A stretch of DNA of 64,000 bases from Sphingomonas immobilis (lineage in GTDB: Bacteria > Pseudomonadota > Alphaproteobacteria > Sphingomonadales > Sphingomonadaceae): assembly GCF_030580995.1 (NCBI RefSeq), contig NZ_JAUQSZ010000018.1:30329-94328 (forward strand), written 5' to 3'. The notes beneath the pieces were generated by a model. The model saw nothing but the letters and a program-made list of their open reading frames with translations, was not told the DNA's origin and did not search any database. The stretch's first letter is position 1. The number at the start of each line of letters is the position of its first letter. Of the stretch, positions 8,650 through 16,487 are shown piece after piece. Made by a program: the position numbers and the translations under genes.

Positions 8650-10530
8650 GTGAGCGGCGAATCACGCGTATCGCGCCGCAGCATATTGCTTGGTGGGGCA
8701 GCCGCGGGGACGATCGGGGTGGCGAGCGCGGCGAGCTATCTGGGTCTGCTCGGTGAGAGCAGCGACACCGGCCTGACCTTCGTCCCCGGCGGCACGGAAA
8801 AGCCGGGTGCCGCCGACGCGCCGTATGCCCCGGACGCAGCCGGTTCGCAGAGCGCGACGGCGTCCGCTCGCGCGCTGGCAACGGCGGCGCAGGTGCTGCC
8901 GGCGGGCCCGACGGGCAGCGGCTATCTCGGCGTATATCCGCCCGGCGGCGTGCTCACCACGTCGGAGCGCTGGTTCGGCGGGCCGTTCGATATCGTGCTG
9001 ACCTTTCTCAATCGCGCGAGCTATCAGCAAATGGCGGCGAGCGCCGTGGGCAGTTCCTCCGCGCATGGCGGGCGCACCTATAATATCGGCATCCCGCTGT
9101 GCCCGAGCAACGGCTCGCTGCGCGCAACGGCGGACGGCGCGGGCGACATCCATTTCACCCAGGCCGCGCAGGCGATCGTCGATGGCAACCCGACGGCACC
9201 CTATTTCTTCATCCGCATCGGCTGGGAATTCAACCTGACCCGGGCGTCGCAGGCGTGGTCGTCGGTCGGCCACGAACAGGATTATATCGACGCCTTCCGC
9301 CACGTCGTCAGCCTGTTCCGCGCCGTATCGGGCAAGTTCCAGTTCGTCTGGTGCCCCAATCATACCTACTACGTGTCCGGCCAGCTCGTGAATCCCGAGC
9401 TTTCCTATCCCGGTGATGATGTCGTCGATGTGGTCGGCATGGACGTCTACATGGACAAGCAGTTCGACCTTTCGGGCTCGAACACCGAGCTCACCGCGTT
9501 CAACTACAAGAAGAACGCGCGCTACGGGATGCAGTGGCAGGTCGATTTCGCCAAGGCGCACGGCAAGAAATACGCAATCGACGAATGGGGCGCGAATGCC
9601 GACGTGCCGACGTACATCCGGCTGTTCGCGGCGTGGCTGCGCGATCAGAATTACCTGTATTCCTGCTATTGGGACAGCAATTCCGGCAAGACCGACCAGC
9701 TTTCCGGCGGGCAATACCCCAATGGCGCGGCGCAGTTCATCACCGAGTTCAAGCGCTGGACCCCCGCCAATATCGGCGGTGCGCTGGTGCGCTGGTACGA
9801 TGCGTCGACGTCCGCCAAGGCACGCGCCGATGCCACGCGGCTGACCGCGCAGGGCGAGACGGCGATGTGGGAGGATCTGTCGGGCTGGCAGAAATGGGCC
9901 AACAATACCGCCCCCGGACAGGCACCGACATTCCTGCCGCTAGGACGCAATGGCCGCGCGGCGTTGCGCTTCGACGGCACCGACGACCGGCTGATCACGC
10001 CCTCGTCGGGCCTGCCCGCGGGCAGTTCGGGTTCGACGATCCTCGCGGTCGGGTTTCTCGACAAGGATGCCAACGGCGATGCCTATGCCTTTTCGTTCGG
10101 CGACACCGTGGCGGGCGGATTGCGCGGGCTGAACAGCAGTTTCTACGGCCCCATCCGCGGCACGCTCTACGGCGCGGGGAACGATCATACCGGCGCGCTG
10201 TCGTGGCGGCAGAACAGCGCGATGGCGCTATGGGCCCTGGACAGCGGCGGCAATCCGGGGTCGCGGCTGTGGTTCAACGGCGGCGCGCCCGATTACCTGC
10301 GGCTGACCGGCCCGCAGAACACGCGCGCGATGAGCGGCTATGTCGGTATGCGCATCGGCACGACGCAATTCTGGCGCGGCGACGTGCAGGCGATCGTGGT
10401 GTTGAGCCGCGTGCCGTCGCAGGACGAAGTCAATCGGCTGTTCGGCTGGGCGGCCTACAAGTTCGGGCTCGAATCCCTGCTTCCGGCGGGGCATCCGTAC
10501 AAATCTCGGCCGCCGCTGGTATCGCGTTGA
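8650..10530 (+). CDS. Exported GH26-like glycanase with C-terminal LamG-like domain
   Basis: About 626 residues from GTG 8650, chosen because AGGAA lies 7 bases upstream; a TTG at 8629 lacks such support. The N-terminus SRRSILLGGAAAG is a Tat-type signal. The catalytic part has RIGWEFN (E193, candidate acid/base), an NPELSYPGDDVVDVVGMDVY strand and AIDEWG (E312, candidate nucleophile), matching the two-glutamate layout of clan GH-A, closest to GH26 mannanase-like proteins. From about residue 375 a concanavalin/LamG-like module follows (LVRWYDAS, LRFDGTDDRL). It likely cuts or modifies the secreted polymer in the periplasm or outside. Paralogous to the RTX protein at 16488-19328. The substrate is unknown. 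Confidence 0.8.
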   Translation: MSGESRVSRRSILLGGAAAGTIGVASAASYLGLLGESSDTGLTFVPGGTEKPGAADAPYAPDAAGSQSATASARALATAAQVLPAGPTGSGYLGVYPPGGVLTTSERWFGGPFDIVLTFLNRASYQQMAASAVGSSSAHGGRTYNIGIPLCPSNGSLRATADGAGDIHFTQAAQAIVDGNPTAPYFFIRIGWEFNLTRASQAWSSVGHEQDYIDAFRHVVSLFRAVSGKFQFVWCPNHTYYVSGQLVNPELSYPGDDVVDVVGMDVYMDKQFDLSGSNTELTAFNYKKNARYGMQWQVDFAKAHGKKYAIDEWGANADVPTYIRLFAAWLRDQNYLYSCYWDSNSGKTDQLSGGQYPNGAAQFITEFKRWTPANIGGALVRWYDASTSAKARADATRLTAQGETAMWEDLSGWQKWANNTAPGQAPTFLPLGRNGRAALRFDGTDDRLITPSSGLPAGSSGSTILAVGFLDKDANGDAYAFSFGDTVAGGLRGLNSSFYGPIRGTLYGAGNDHTGALSWRQNSAMALWALDSGGNPGSRLWFNGGAPDYLRLTGPQNTRAMSGYVGMRIGTTQFWRGDVQAIVVLSRVPSQDEVNRLFGWAAYKFGLESLLPAGHPYKSRPPLVSR

Positions 10531-10639
10531 TAAGGCGTTCTTAAATCGGGCCGAAGCGGGCGCATGGTTAAGCATGCGTTAGCGAGTTTGCCATATAGCC
10601 CTGGCGGCGTCGATCGAGGCGTTCCCAGGAGCATATTCG

Positions 10640-12412
10640 TTGCAGCATTTCCGTCCCCCTTCCCGCACGGCCGGCGGCGGCAGGCGCGGTGCCCAACCGG
10701 TCGGTGCGGCGCATAGCGCGGTTCGCGCCGCCCTCGCGCATTGCCGTTCGCACCTGATCGGCATCGCGCTGTTCAGCGCCTTGCTCAATCTGCTCAATCT
10801 CGCGCCGACCATCTTCATGATGCAGGTGTACGACCGGGTGCTGGGATCGGGCAGCGTGCCGACGCTGGTCGCGCTGACCGCGGTCTGCCTGCTGACGCTG
10901 GCAACGCTCGGCGCGCTCGACTGGCTGCGCTCGCGCCTGCTCGTCCGCGTCAGCGCGCGGATGGAGGACGTGCTGGCATCGCGGGTGATGTCGGCGGTGT
11001 TCGCACAGGCCGGTTTCAGCCGCATCCAGCGCGCCGACGCGCTGCGCCAGTTCGACACGCTGCGCCAGGGCATGGGCAGCGCGGGCGTTCTGGCGGTGTT
11101 CGACGGCCCCTGGGCGCTGATCTATACCGGCGTCGCGTTCCTCATCCATCCGCTGCTCGGCGCGCTGTGCGTCGTCGCCAGCGTGATCCTGCTGCTGCTC
11201 GCCTGGAGCAACGAGCGGTCTACCCATTCGGCGGTGCTCGCCGCCAACGAGGCGGCATCGGTCGCCTATGCCAACCAGTCGCAGATCACCGCCTATGCCG
11301 CCGAAGTGCGTGCGCTCGGCATGCGCGAGGCGATGGTCGCCCGCCAGCTGCGCGAACGCGGCCGCAGCAACGCGATCCAGACCAGCGCCAGCCTGTCGAC
11401 GGGCAATCACGTCGGCATCATCAAATTCGTGCGCCTCGCGCTGCAATCGGTCGCGCTGGCGGTCGGCGGCTATCTCGCCGTCAAGGGCGAGATCTCGGGC
11501 GGCGCGGTGTTCGCGGCCTCGCTGCTGCTGAGCAAGGCGGTGCAGCCGATCGAACAGATCGTCGGCGCCTCGCGCGGGCTGCTCCAGGCGTGGGAAGCGC
11601 GCCGCAAGATCGACGTGATCCTCGATACGGTGGTCGATGCGCCGTCGACCAGCCTCCCCGTCCCCACAGGCCGCGTCGATGTCGAACATCTCACCGTGCT
11701 GACCGCCGAGACCGAGCGCGTCGCGCTCGCCAACGTCGCCTTCACGGTCAATCCGGGCGAGCTGATCGGCGTGATCGGCAGCAGCGGTTCGGGCAAGAGC
11801 ACGCTACTGCGCGCGCTGTCCGGCGCGGTCGCGCCGGCGCGCGGCTGGGTGCGCTACGACGGCGCTTCCTATTGGGATTGGGACGAGGCGCAGATCGCGC
11901 GCCACATCGGCTATATGCCGCAGGAATTCGTGCTGTTCCCCGGCACGCTCAAGGAGAACATCTCGCGCTTTGCGGGCGATCTCGGTGCCGATCCGGCGCA
12001 CATCGATACGGCGGTGATCCGCGCGGCCCAGCTGATCGGCGCGCATGACAGCTTCGTGCGGCTGCCGCAGGGATACGAGACGCGCATCGGCCTCGGCGGC
12101 ACCGGGCTGTCGGCCGGGCAGACGCAGCGCGTCGCGCTCGCCCGCGCGCTCTACGGCGATCCGCGCGTGCTGATCCTCGACGAGCCCAACGCGCATCTCG
12201 ATGCCGATGCGCAATACGGGCTGATCCAGTTGCTGCTGACGCTCAAGCGCCAGGGCACCACCGTTATCGTCGCCGCGCACACCGGCGACCTGATCGCGTC
12301 GGTCGACAAGGTGCTGATCCTGAACGAAGGGCGCGTCGTGCGCTTCGGCCCCGTCGTCACCGAGAAGAACAATCCCCTCGCGACCGTCCTCGCCAATCAC
12401 AAGAGCGCATGA
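10640..12412 (+). CDS. Type I secretion ABC transporter, PrtD/PrsD-like (permease-ATPase)
   Basis: 590 residues from TTG 10640, which has AGGAG 8 bases upstream and no good ATG nearby. An exporter membrane domain comes first (LAPTIFMMQVYDRVLGSGS is characteristic of PrtD/HasD/PrsD). The ATPase follows with Walker A GSSGSGKST (K386), signature LSAGQTQRVALARAL and Walker B VLILDEPNAHLD. It powers export of proteins with a C-terminal secretion signal through an HlyD/TolC channel. It overlaps the adaptor gene by ATGA. The obvious client in the window is the RTX glycanase at 16488-19328. No TolC-type outer-membrane gene is seen here. Confidence 0.93.
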   Translation: MQHFRPPSRTAGGGRRGAQPVGAAHSAVRAALAHCRSHLIGIALFSALLNLLNLAPTIFMMQVYDRVLGSGSVPTLVALTAVCLLTLATLGALDWLRSRLLVRVSARMEDVLASRVMSAVFAQAGFSRIQRADALRQFDTLRQGMGSAGVLAVFDGPWALIYTGVAFLIHPLLGALCVVASVILLLLAWSNERSTHSAVLAANEAASVAYANQSQITAYAAEVRALGMREAMVARQLRERGRSNAIQTSASLSTGNHVGIIKFVRLALQSVALAVGGYLAVKGEISGGAVFAASLLLSKAVQPIEQIVGASRGLLQAWEARRKIDVILDTVVDAPSTSLPVPTGRVDVEHLTVLTAETERVALANVAFTVNPGELIGVIGSSGSGKSTLLRALSGAVAPARGWVRYDGASYWDWDEAQIARHIGYMPQEFVLFPGTLKENISRFAGDLGADPAHIDTAVIRAAQLIGAHDSFVRLPQGYETRIGLGGTGLSAGQTQRVALARALYGDPRVLILDEPNAHLDADAQYGLIQLLLTLKRQGTTVIVAAHTGDLIASVDKVLILNEGRVVRFGPVVTEKNNPLATVLANHKSA

Positions 12413-13791
12413 TGAGTGATACCGTGCTTCAGCCCTCCCCCCTCTGGGGCATGCCGCGGCTGCCGCAACTGCCGCAGGCGCGCACCGCCGGCGATCCGCG
12501 CCGCGAGCTGATGCTCGGCGGCATCTTCATCGCCGGGTTCTTCGTGCTCGGCGTCGGCTGGGCGGCGTTCACCCCGCTCGACGCGGCGGTATCGGCGAGC
12601 GGCACGGTCAAGGTCTCGGGCGAGCGCCAGAAGGTGCAGACGATGCAGCAGGGCATGGTCTCCGGCCTCTTCGTACACGAAGGCTCGCAGGTCCGCGCGG
12701 GGCAGCTCCTCGTCCAGATGTCGACCGCGGAGGCGAGCGGCAACGAACGCTCGCTCGCCGCGCGCGTGATCGGGCTGCAGGCGGAGATCGCCAGACTCGA
12801 GGCCGAACAGCTCGGCGAGGGTGAGATACACGCGCCCGCCGACTTCGCGAAGCTCGATGCCGCCGACCGCGCGCTCGCCGACCGGGCGCTGGCGCTCCAG
12901 CGCGTAGAGCTCGGCGCGCGCCGCAGCGCGGCCGGAGCCGAACAGGCGGTGCTGCGCTCGCGCGCGGCGCAGATCGGCCAGCAGATCAACGGCTTCCAGG
13001 TGCGCAGCGGCGCGACCGAGCGCCAGCGCGCACTGTTCGCGAAGGAGCTGGATGCGGTGCGCAACCTCGCCGCGAAGGGCTATGCCTCCAAGAACCGCGT
13101 GCTGCAGATGGAGCGCGACGCCGCCGAACTCGACGGCACCGCCGGCACGATCGGCACCGAGGAGGCGCGGCTGCGCGGCGCGATCGGCGAGACCAAACTG
13201 AGCATGGTGCAGGCCGCCGACACGCGCGCCGAGAATATCGCCCAGCGCCTGCGCGAGGCGCAGACGGAGCTGCAGTCGGCATTGCCGCAATGGGCCGCCG
13301 CGCGCGCGCAGCTCGCCCGCACGCAGATCCGCGCGCCCGCGACCGGCACCGTGGTCGGCCTTGCCGTCCACACCGTCGGCGGCGTCGCAGCACCCGGCGA
13401 AACGCTGATGGAAGTTGTGCCGCGCGACGACGCCTTGGTGGTCGAGGCGCGCGTCCGCCCGCAGGACGCGAACCAGATCCGCCCCGGCCAGCGGGCGCGC
13501 CTGCACCTGGCGGCGACGCACGGCCGCAACATCCCGGAGATCGACGGCGAGGTGACGCGCGTCTCCGCCGACAGCTTCAACGACCAGCGCACCGGCCAGT
13601 TCTACTACACGATGGAAGTGAAGGTGCCGACGAAGGAGCTCAAGCGGCTGTCCGACGCCGCCGGCCCCGCCGGCAAGCTGCGCCCCGGCAACGAGACGCA
13701 GGTGATGGTGACGCTGCACGAGCGCACCGCGCTGCAGTATCTGATCGAACCGATCACCCAGACCTTCCGCGGGGCGATGCACGAGCAGTAA
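12409..13791 (+). CDS. HlyD/PrtE-type periplasmic adaptor of type I secretion
   Basis: 460 residues. One N-terminal membrane span lies near residues 35-55 (FIAGFFVLGVGWAAFTPLDA), then a lipoyl-like half-motif (SGTVKVSGERQKVQTMQQG), a long Ala/Glu/Arg-rich coiled-coil hairpin around residues 100-300, and a closing beta domain (RIRAPATGTVVGL-type, here TQIRAPATGTVVGLAVHT). This is the membrane-fusion protein that joins the ABC exporter to an outer-membrane channel. ATG 12409 overlaps the exporter stop; a second ATG follows at 12412. The pairing with the upstream ABC gene is standard for PrsDE/PrtDE systems. Confidence 0.92.
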   Translation: MMSDTVLQPSPLWGMPRLPQLPQARTAGDPRRELMLGGIFIAGFFVLGVGWAAFTPLDAAVSASGTVKVSGERQKVQTMQQGMVSGLFVHEGSQVRAGQLLVQMSTAEASGNERSLAARVIGLQAEIARLEAEQLGEGEIHAPADFAKLDAADRALADRALALQRVELGARRSAAGAEQAVLRSRAAQIGQQINGFQVRSGATERQRALFAKELDAVRNLAAKGYASKNRVLQMERDAAELDGTAGTIGTEEARLRGAIGETKLSMVQAADTRAENIAQRLREAQTELQSALPQWAAARAQLARTQIRAPATGTVVGLAVHTVGGVAAPGETLMEVVPRDDALVVEARVRPQDANQIRPGQRARLHLAATHGRNIPEIDGEVTRVSADSFNDQRTGQFYYTMEVKVPTKELKRLSDAAGPAGKLRPGNETQVMVTLHERTALQYLIEPITQTFRGAMHEQ

Positions 13792-13865
13792 GCGGTGTTC
13801 GGCCTAACCGACCGGCATCCCAGCTTCTTTTGCATTTGCGAACGGAGGCACTAGGAAGTGGCCCG

Positions 13866-14942
13866 ATGGCCAAGTTGAAAATGCCCGAATGGAGCGAAGT
13901 GCGCGCACGCCCGGAAGTGCTCGCGCTGGTCGCTGTCATGCTGGCGCTGCTGATCGGGGTTGCCGCGCTCGGATATTGGATGCTGGTTCCGCCGACCTAT
14001 CGTGCCGTCGAAGGCGTCGTCGACAGCAAGGCGCGGCCGGCGAACGGCGAGGCGCGGCCACCGCAGTTGGAGGATCTCAGCAAGGAATTGCAGGAGCTTG
14101 CCGAACCGCTGAAGCTCCAGCCGCTGACGCGCGAGCAGGCGATCCTCTACAACGCGAAGATTCCCGTCTCGCTCGGGCCGAAGCCGCCGGCCGCGCCGTT
14201 CGCGCTCGGCAAGGCCGATCCGCTCTCGATCGCGCGCGCGACCGACTGCCTCGCGGCGGGGATCTACTACGAGGCAGCGTATGAGCCCGCCGAGGGCCAG
14301 CGCGGCGTAGCGCAGGTGATCCTCAACCGCGTCCGCCATTTCGCCTATCCCAAGACGGTCTGCGGCGTGGTGTTCCAGGGGTCGGAGCGCGCCACCGGCT
14401 GCCAGTTCAGCTTCACCTGCGACGGATCGATGGCCCGCAAGCCCGAGCCGAAGATCTGGGCGGCGGTACACCAGATCGCGAGCCAGGCGCTGTACGGCCA
14501 CGTCAACGTCACGGTCGGCCGCGCCACGCATTATCATGCCAATTACGTCGCGCCCTATTGGCAGCCGACGCTGGTCAAGCTGGCGGTGATCGGCCAGCAT
14601 ATCTTCTATACCGGTGCCGACGGGTGGAGCTCCACCGCCGCCTTCGCCAATCCCTATGCGGAGATCGAGCCAGACGTGCCGCAGATGGCGTTGCTGTGGA
14701 GCGCGAACGCGATGCTGGCGGCGGCGGCCAACACGCCGGCGGTCGGCAATGCGGCGATGCCCGCGATCTCGAGCGAAATCGACCTGCCGCCGGCACCGCC
14801 GCCGGGCGGCTTCGCGATGCCATCCGCGACACAGACCCCCGCCCCCGGTGCGGCACCGCAGCCGACGCCTTCCCCAACGCCGACGCGCGCCTTTCCCGCC
14901 CCGCGCGCAGAGCCGCGCCGCCGCCTGCCGATTCTCGAATAA
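13866..14942 (+). CDS. SleB/CwlJ-type cell-wall hydrolase, membrane-anchored
   Basis: 358 residues. A single membrane span near residues 20-40 (LALVAVMLALLIGVAALGYW) is followed by a linker and a SleB/CwlJ hydrolase domain, LAAGIYYEAAYEPAEGQRG, where E136 in IYYEA is the expected catalytic glutamate. RATHYHANYVAPYW closes the domain. The C-terminal 90 residues are Pro/Ala-rich and probably disordered. In Gram-negative bacteria these enzymes cut peptidoglycan; here the gene lies straight after the type I secretion pair, suggesting local wall remodelling for the exporter or polymer machinery. AGGAAG precedes ATG 13866. The context role is inference. Confidence 0.87.
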   Translation: MAKLKMPEWSEVRARPEVLALVAVMLALLIGVAALGYWMLVPPTYRAVEGVVDSKARPANGEARPPQLEDLSKELQELAEPLKLQPLTREQAILYNAKIPVSLGPKPPAAPFALGKADPLSIARATDCLAAGIYYEAAYEPAEGQRGVAQVILNRVRHFAYPKTVCGVVFQGSERATGCQFSFTCDGSMARKPEPKIWAAVHQIASQALYGHVNVTVGRATHYHANYVAPYWQPTLVKLAVIGQHIFYTGADGWSSTAAFANPYAEIEPDVPQMALLWSANAMLAAAANTPAVGNAAMPAISSEIDLPPAPPPGGFAMPSATQTPAPGAAPQPTPSPTPTRAFPAPRAEPRRRLPILE

Positions 14943-15022
14943 CCTGGCCGGTCGCGCAGGTATTTTTACGTTTCGGAAAGCAAGCTCCGCCTACACCGTC
15001 ATGTCGTTACGGGAGAGTGCCG

Positions 15023-15274
15023 GTGTCGTCGCAGCGCAAGTTCAAGATGTTCCAGCCCTCCGCTGCCGATCAGCGCGCGGCGCTGCGCGTTGCCGACATG
15101 GCGATGTCCCCGGTCGACTCGCCCGTTCATGCCCTGCAAGCGCGACTCGCAGCCGGCGAATTTCCCGAACCGGACGTCGGCCATTATCCGATCCTGGTGC
15201 GCGTCGGCCTCATTGTGGGTGGTTCGGCGTTCCTCTGGGCCGCAATTGGTGTCATGTTGATACAAGTCATCTGA
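15023..15274 (+). CDS. Small single-span membrane protein, unidentified
   Basis: 83 residues from GTG 15023, supported by GGGAG 7 bases upstream. The first 50 residues are polar (SSQRKFKMFQPSAADQRAAL) and the C-terminus is one membrane helix (GLIVGGSAFLWAAIGVMLIQVI), giving a tail-anchored layout with the N-terminus in the cytosol. It lies just before the undecaprenyl-phosphate sugar-transferase gene. A second small tail-anchored protein (16254-16487) lies just after that gene. No family is recognised. Possibly an accessory or assembly subunit of polysaccharide initiation; that is inference from position. Confidence 0.65.
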   Translation: MSSQRKFKMFQPSAADQRAALRVADMAMSPVDSPVHALQARLAAGEFPEPDVGHYPILVRVGLIVGGSAFLWAAIGVMLIQVI

Positions 15275-15371
15275 ATAACGCGGCGTTTCACCGCCCGCGC
15301 CGCTTGAGTAATTTAGCCTAACGTGGCATTAATGCTGCAACGCAACAACGCGGACAGCAAAAAGGGTGCGA

Positions 15372-16076
15372 ATGTCGATCGCTTTCAGTGAGCTGAAGGT
15401 CGCCGCCCAACCCGGGCCCGTCCGCTCCCCCGCACCGCGAAAGAACTGGGTCCGCGCGATCGCGGATTCTGCTGCGATGATCCGCGCGCTCGACATTGTC
15501 ATCAGTTCTGTTGCGCTGTTTTGTCTTGCGCCATTGCTTATGCTGACCGCGGCGATCGTCTATTTCGCCGATCCCGGCCCGATCCTGTTCGGCCAGCGCC
15601 GCATCGGCCGCGGCGGCAAGATGTTCCGCTGCCTGAAGTTCCGGTCGATGGTGATGGATGCCGAGGCACGCCTCACCAAGATCCTCGCGGAATCGCCGGA
15701 GGCGCGCGCCGAATGGGCGCTCGACCAGAAGCTGAAGGTCGATCCGCGCATCACGCCGATCGGCCGTTTCCTGCGGATGAGCAGCATCGACGAGCTGCCG
15801 CAGCTCTGGAACGTCCTGCGCGGCGACATGAGCATCGTCGGCCCGCGTCCGATCGTCGAAGCCGAGGCGGTTCGCTATGGCCGCTACATCGTCAATTATT
15901 CGAGCGTGCGGCCCGGCATCACCGGCCTGTGGCAGGTCAGCGGCCGCAACAACGTCTGCTATCGCCGCCGCGTCGCGCTCGATGTCGCATATGCGCGCTC
16001 GCAGTCGCTGGGTCTCAACGTGAAGATCCTGCTGATGACCGTTCCCTCGGTCCTGATGGCGCGCGGCTCCTACTGA
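15372..16076 (+). CDS. Undecaprenyl-phosphate sugar-phosphotransferase (ExoY/PssY-like)
   Basis: 234 residues from ATG 15372, with AAAGGG 5 bases upstream; GTG 15366 is less likely. One hydrophobic hairpin near residue 40 precedes the bacterial sugar-transferase domain: KFRSMVMDAE, DELPQLWNVLRGDMSIVGPRP and RPGITGLWQVSGR. The enzyme starts repeat-unit assembly by moving a hexose-1-phosphate from a nucleotide sugar to undecaprenyl phosphate at the inner face of the membrane. It is the short form (ExoY/PssY size), without the extra membrane helices of WcaJ. It is the best evidence that this region directs lipid-carrier-dependent polymer synthesis. Confidence 0.93.
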   Translation: MSIAFSELKVAAQPGPVRSPAPRKNWVRAIADSAAMIRALDIVISSVALFCLAPLLMLTAAIVYFADPGPILFGQRRIGRGGKMFRCLKFRSMVMDAEARLTKILAESPEARAEWALDQKLKVDPRITPIGRFLRMSSIDELPQLWNVLRGDMSIVGPRPIVEAEAVRYGRYIVNYSSVRPGITGLWQVSGRNNVCYRRRVALDVAYARSQSLGLNVKILLMTVPSVLMARGSY

Positions 16077-16253
16077 TCGCCTGCGCCGGAGTACCGGCAC
16101 GCCCGATTTGCCTTTCCTTTCAACGCAAACCGGCCTTTCCTCCCTCCTGTCACACGGGAACATCCGTCCGTTGCCACGCATTACTTCAGTTCTCGTAAAG
16201 CGGCCCCGCCGGGGCGGGCGCGAGCAAGGACGACCCTGCCTGGAGAGGATCGG

Positions 16254-16487
16254 GTGAAGCACAATGCAAGATCCGGCGCGGCGAGCATGGCGCGGCTGCG
16301 CGAACTGGCACGGGAGCGCGCCGCAACGCCCGCCCCCGTACGCGGACCAGCCGAACAGCGCGGCGCCGCGACCGGCGACATGGTCCGCCCGCACCCCGAC
16401 CTGAACCTACCGGCGCTGGCGTTCTCGGCGATCGTCAGCCTCATCCTGTGGTCGCTGATCGTCGAACTGATCGTCGCGATCGCCTGA
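16254..16487 (+). CDS. Small single-span membrane protein, unidentified
   Basis: 77 residues from GTG 16254 with GGAGAGGA just upstream. A basic, Ala/Arg-rich N-terminus (MARLRELARERAATPAP) leads to one C-terminal helix (LPALAFSAIVSLILWSLIVE). The layout repeats that of the 83-residue protein at 15023-15274. The two flank the sugar-phosphotransferase gene on the same strand. The stop touches the end of the convergent RTX gene. No family recognised; it could be a small regulator or scaffold of the transferase. Confidence 0.6.
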   Translation: MKHNARSGAASMARLRELARERAATPAPVRGPAEQRGAATGDMVRPHPDLNLPALAFSAIVSLILWSLIVELIVAIA

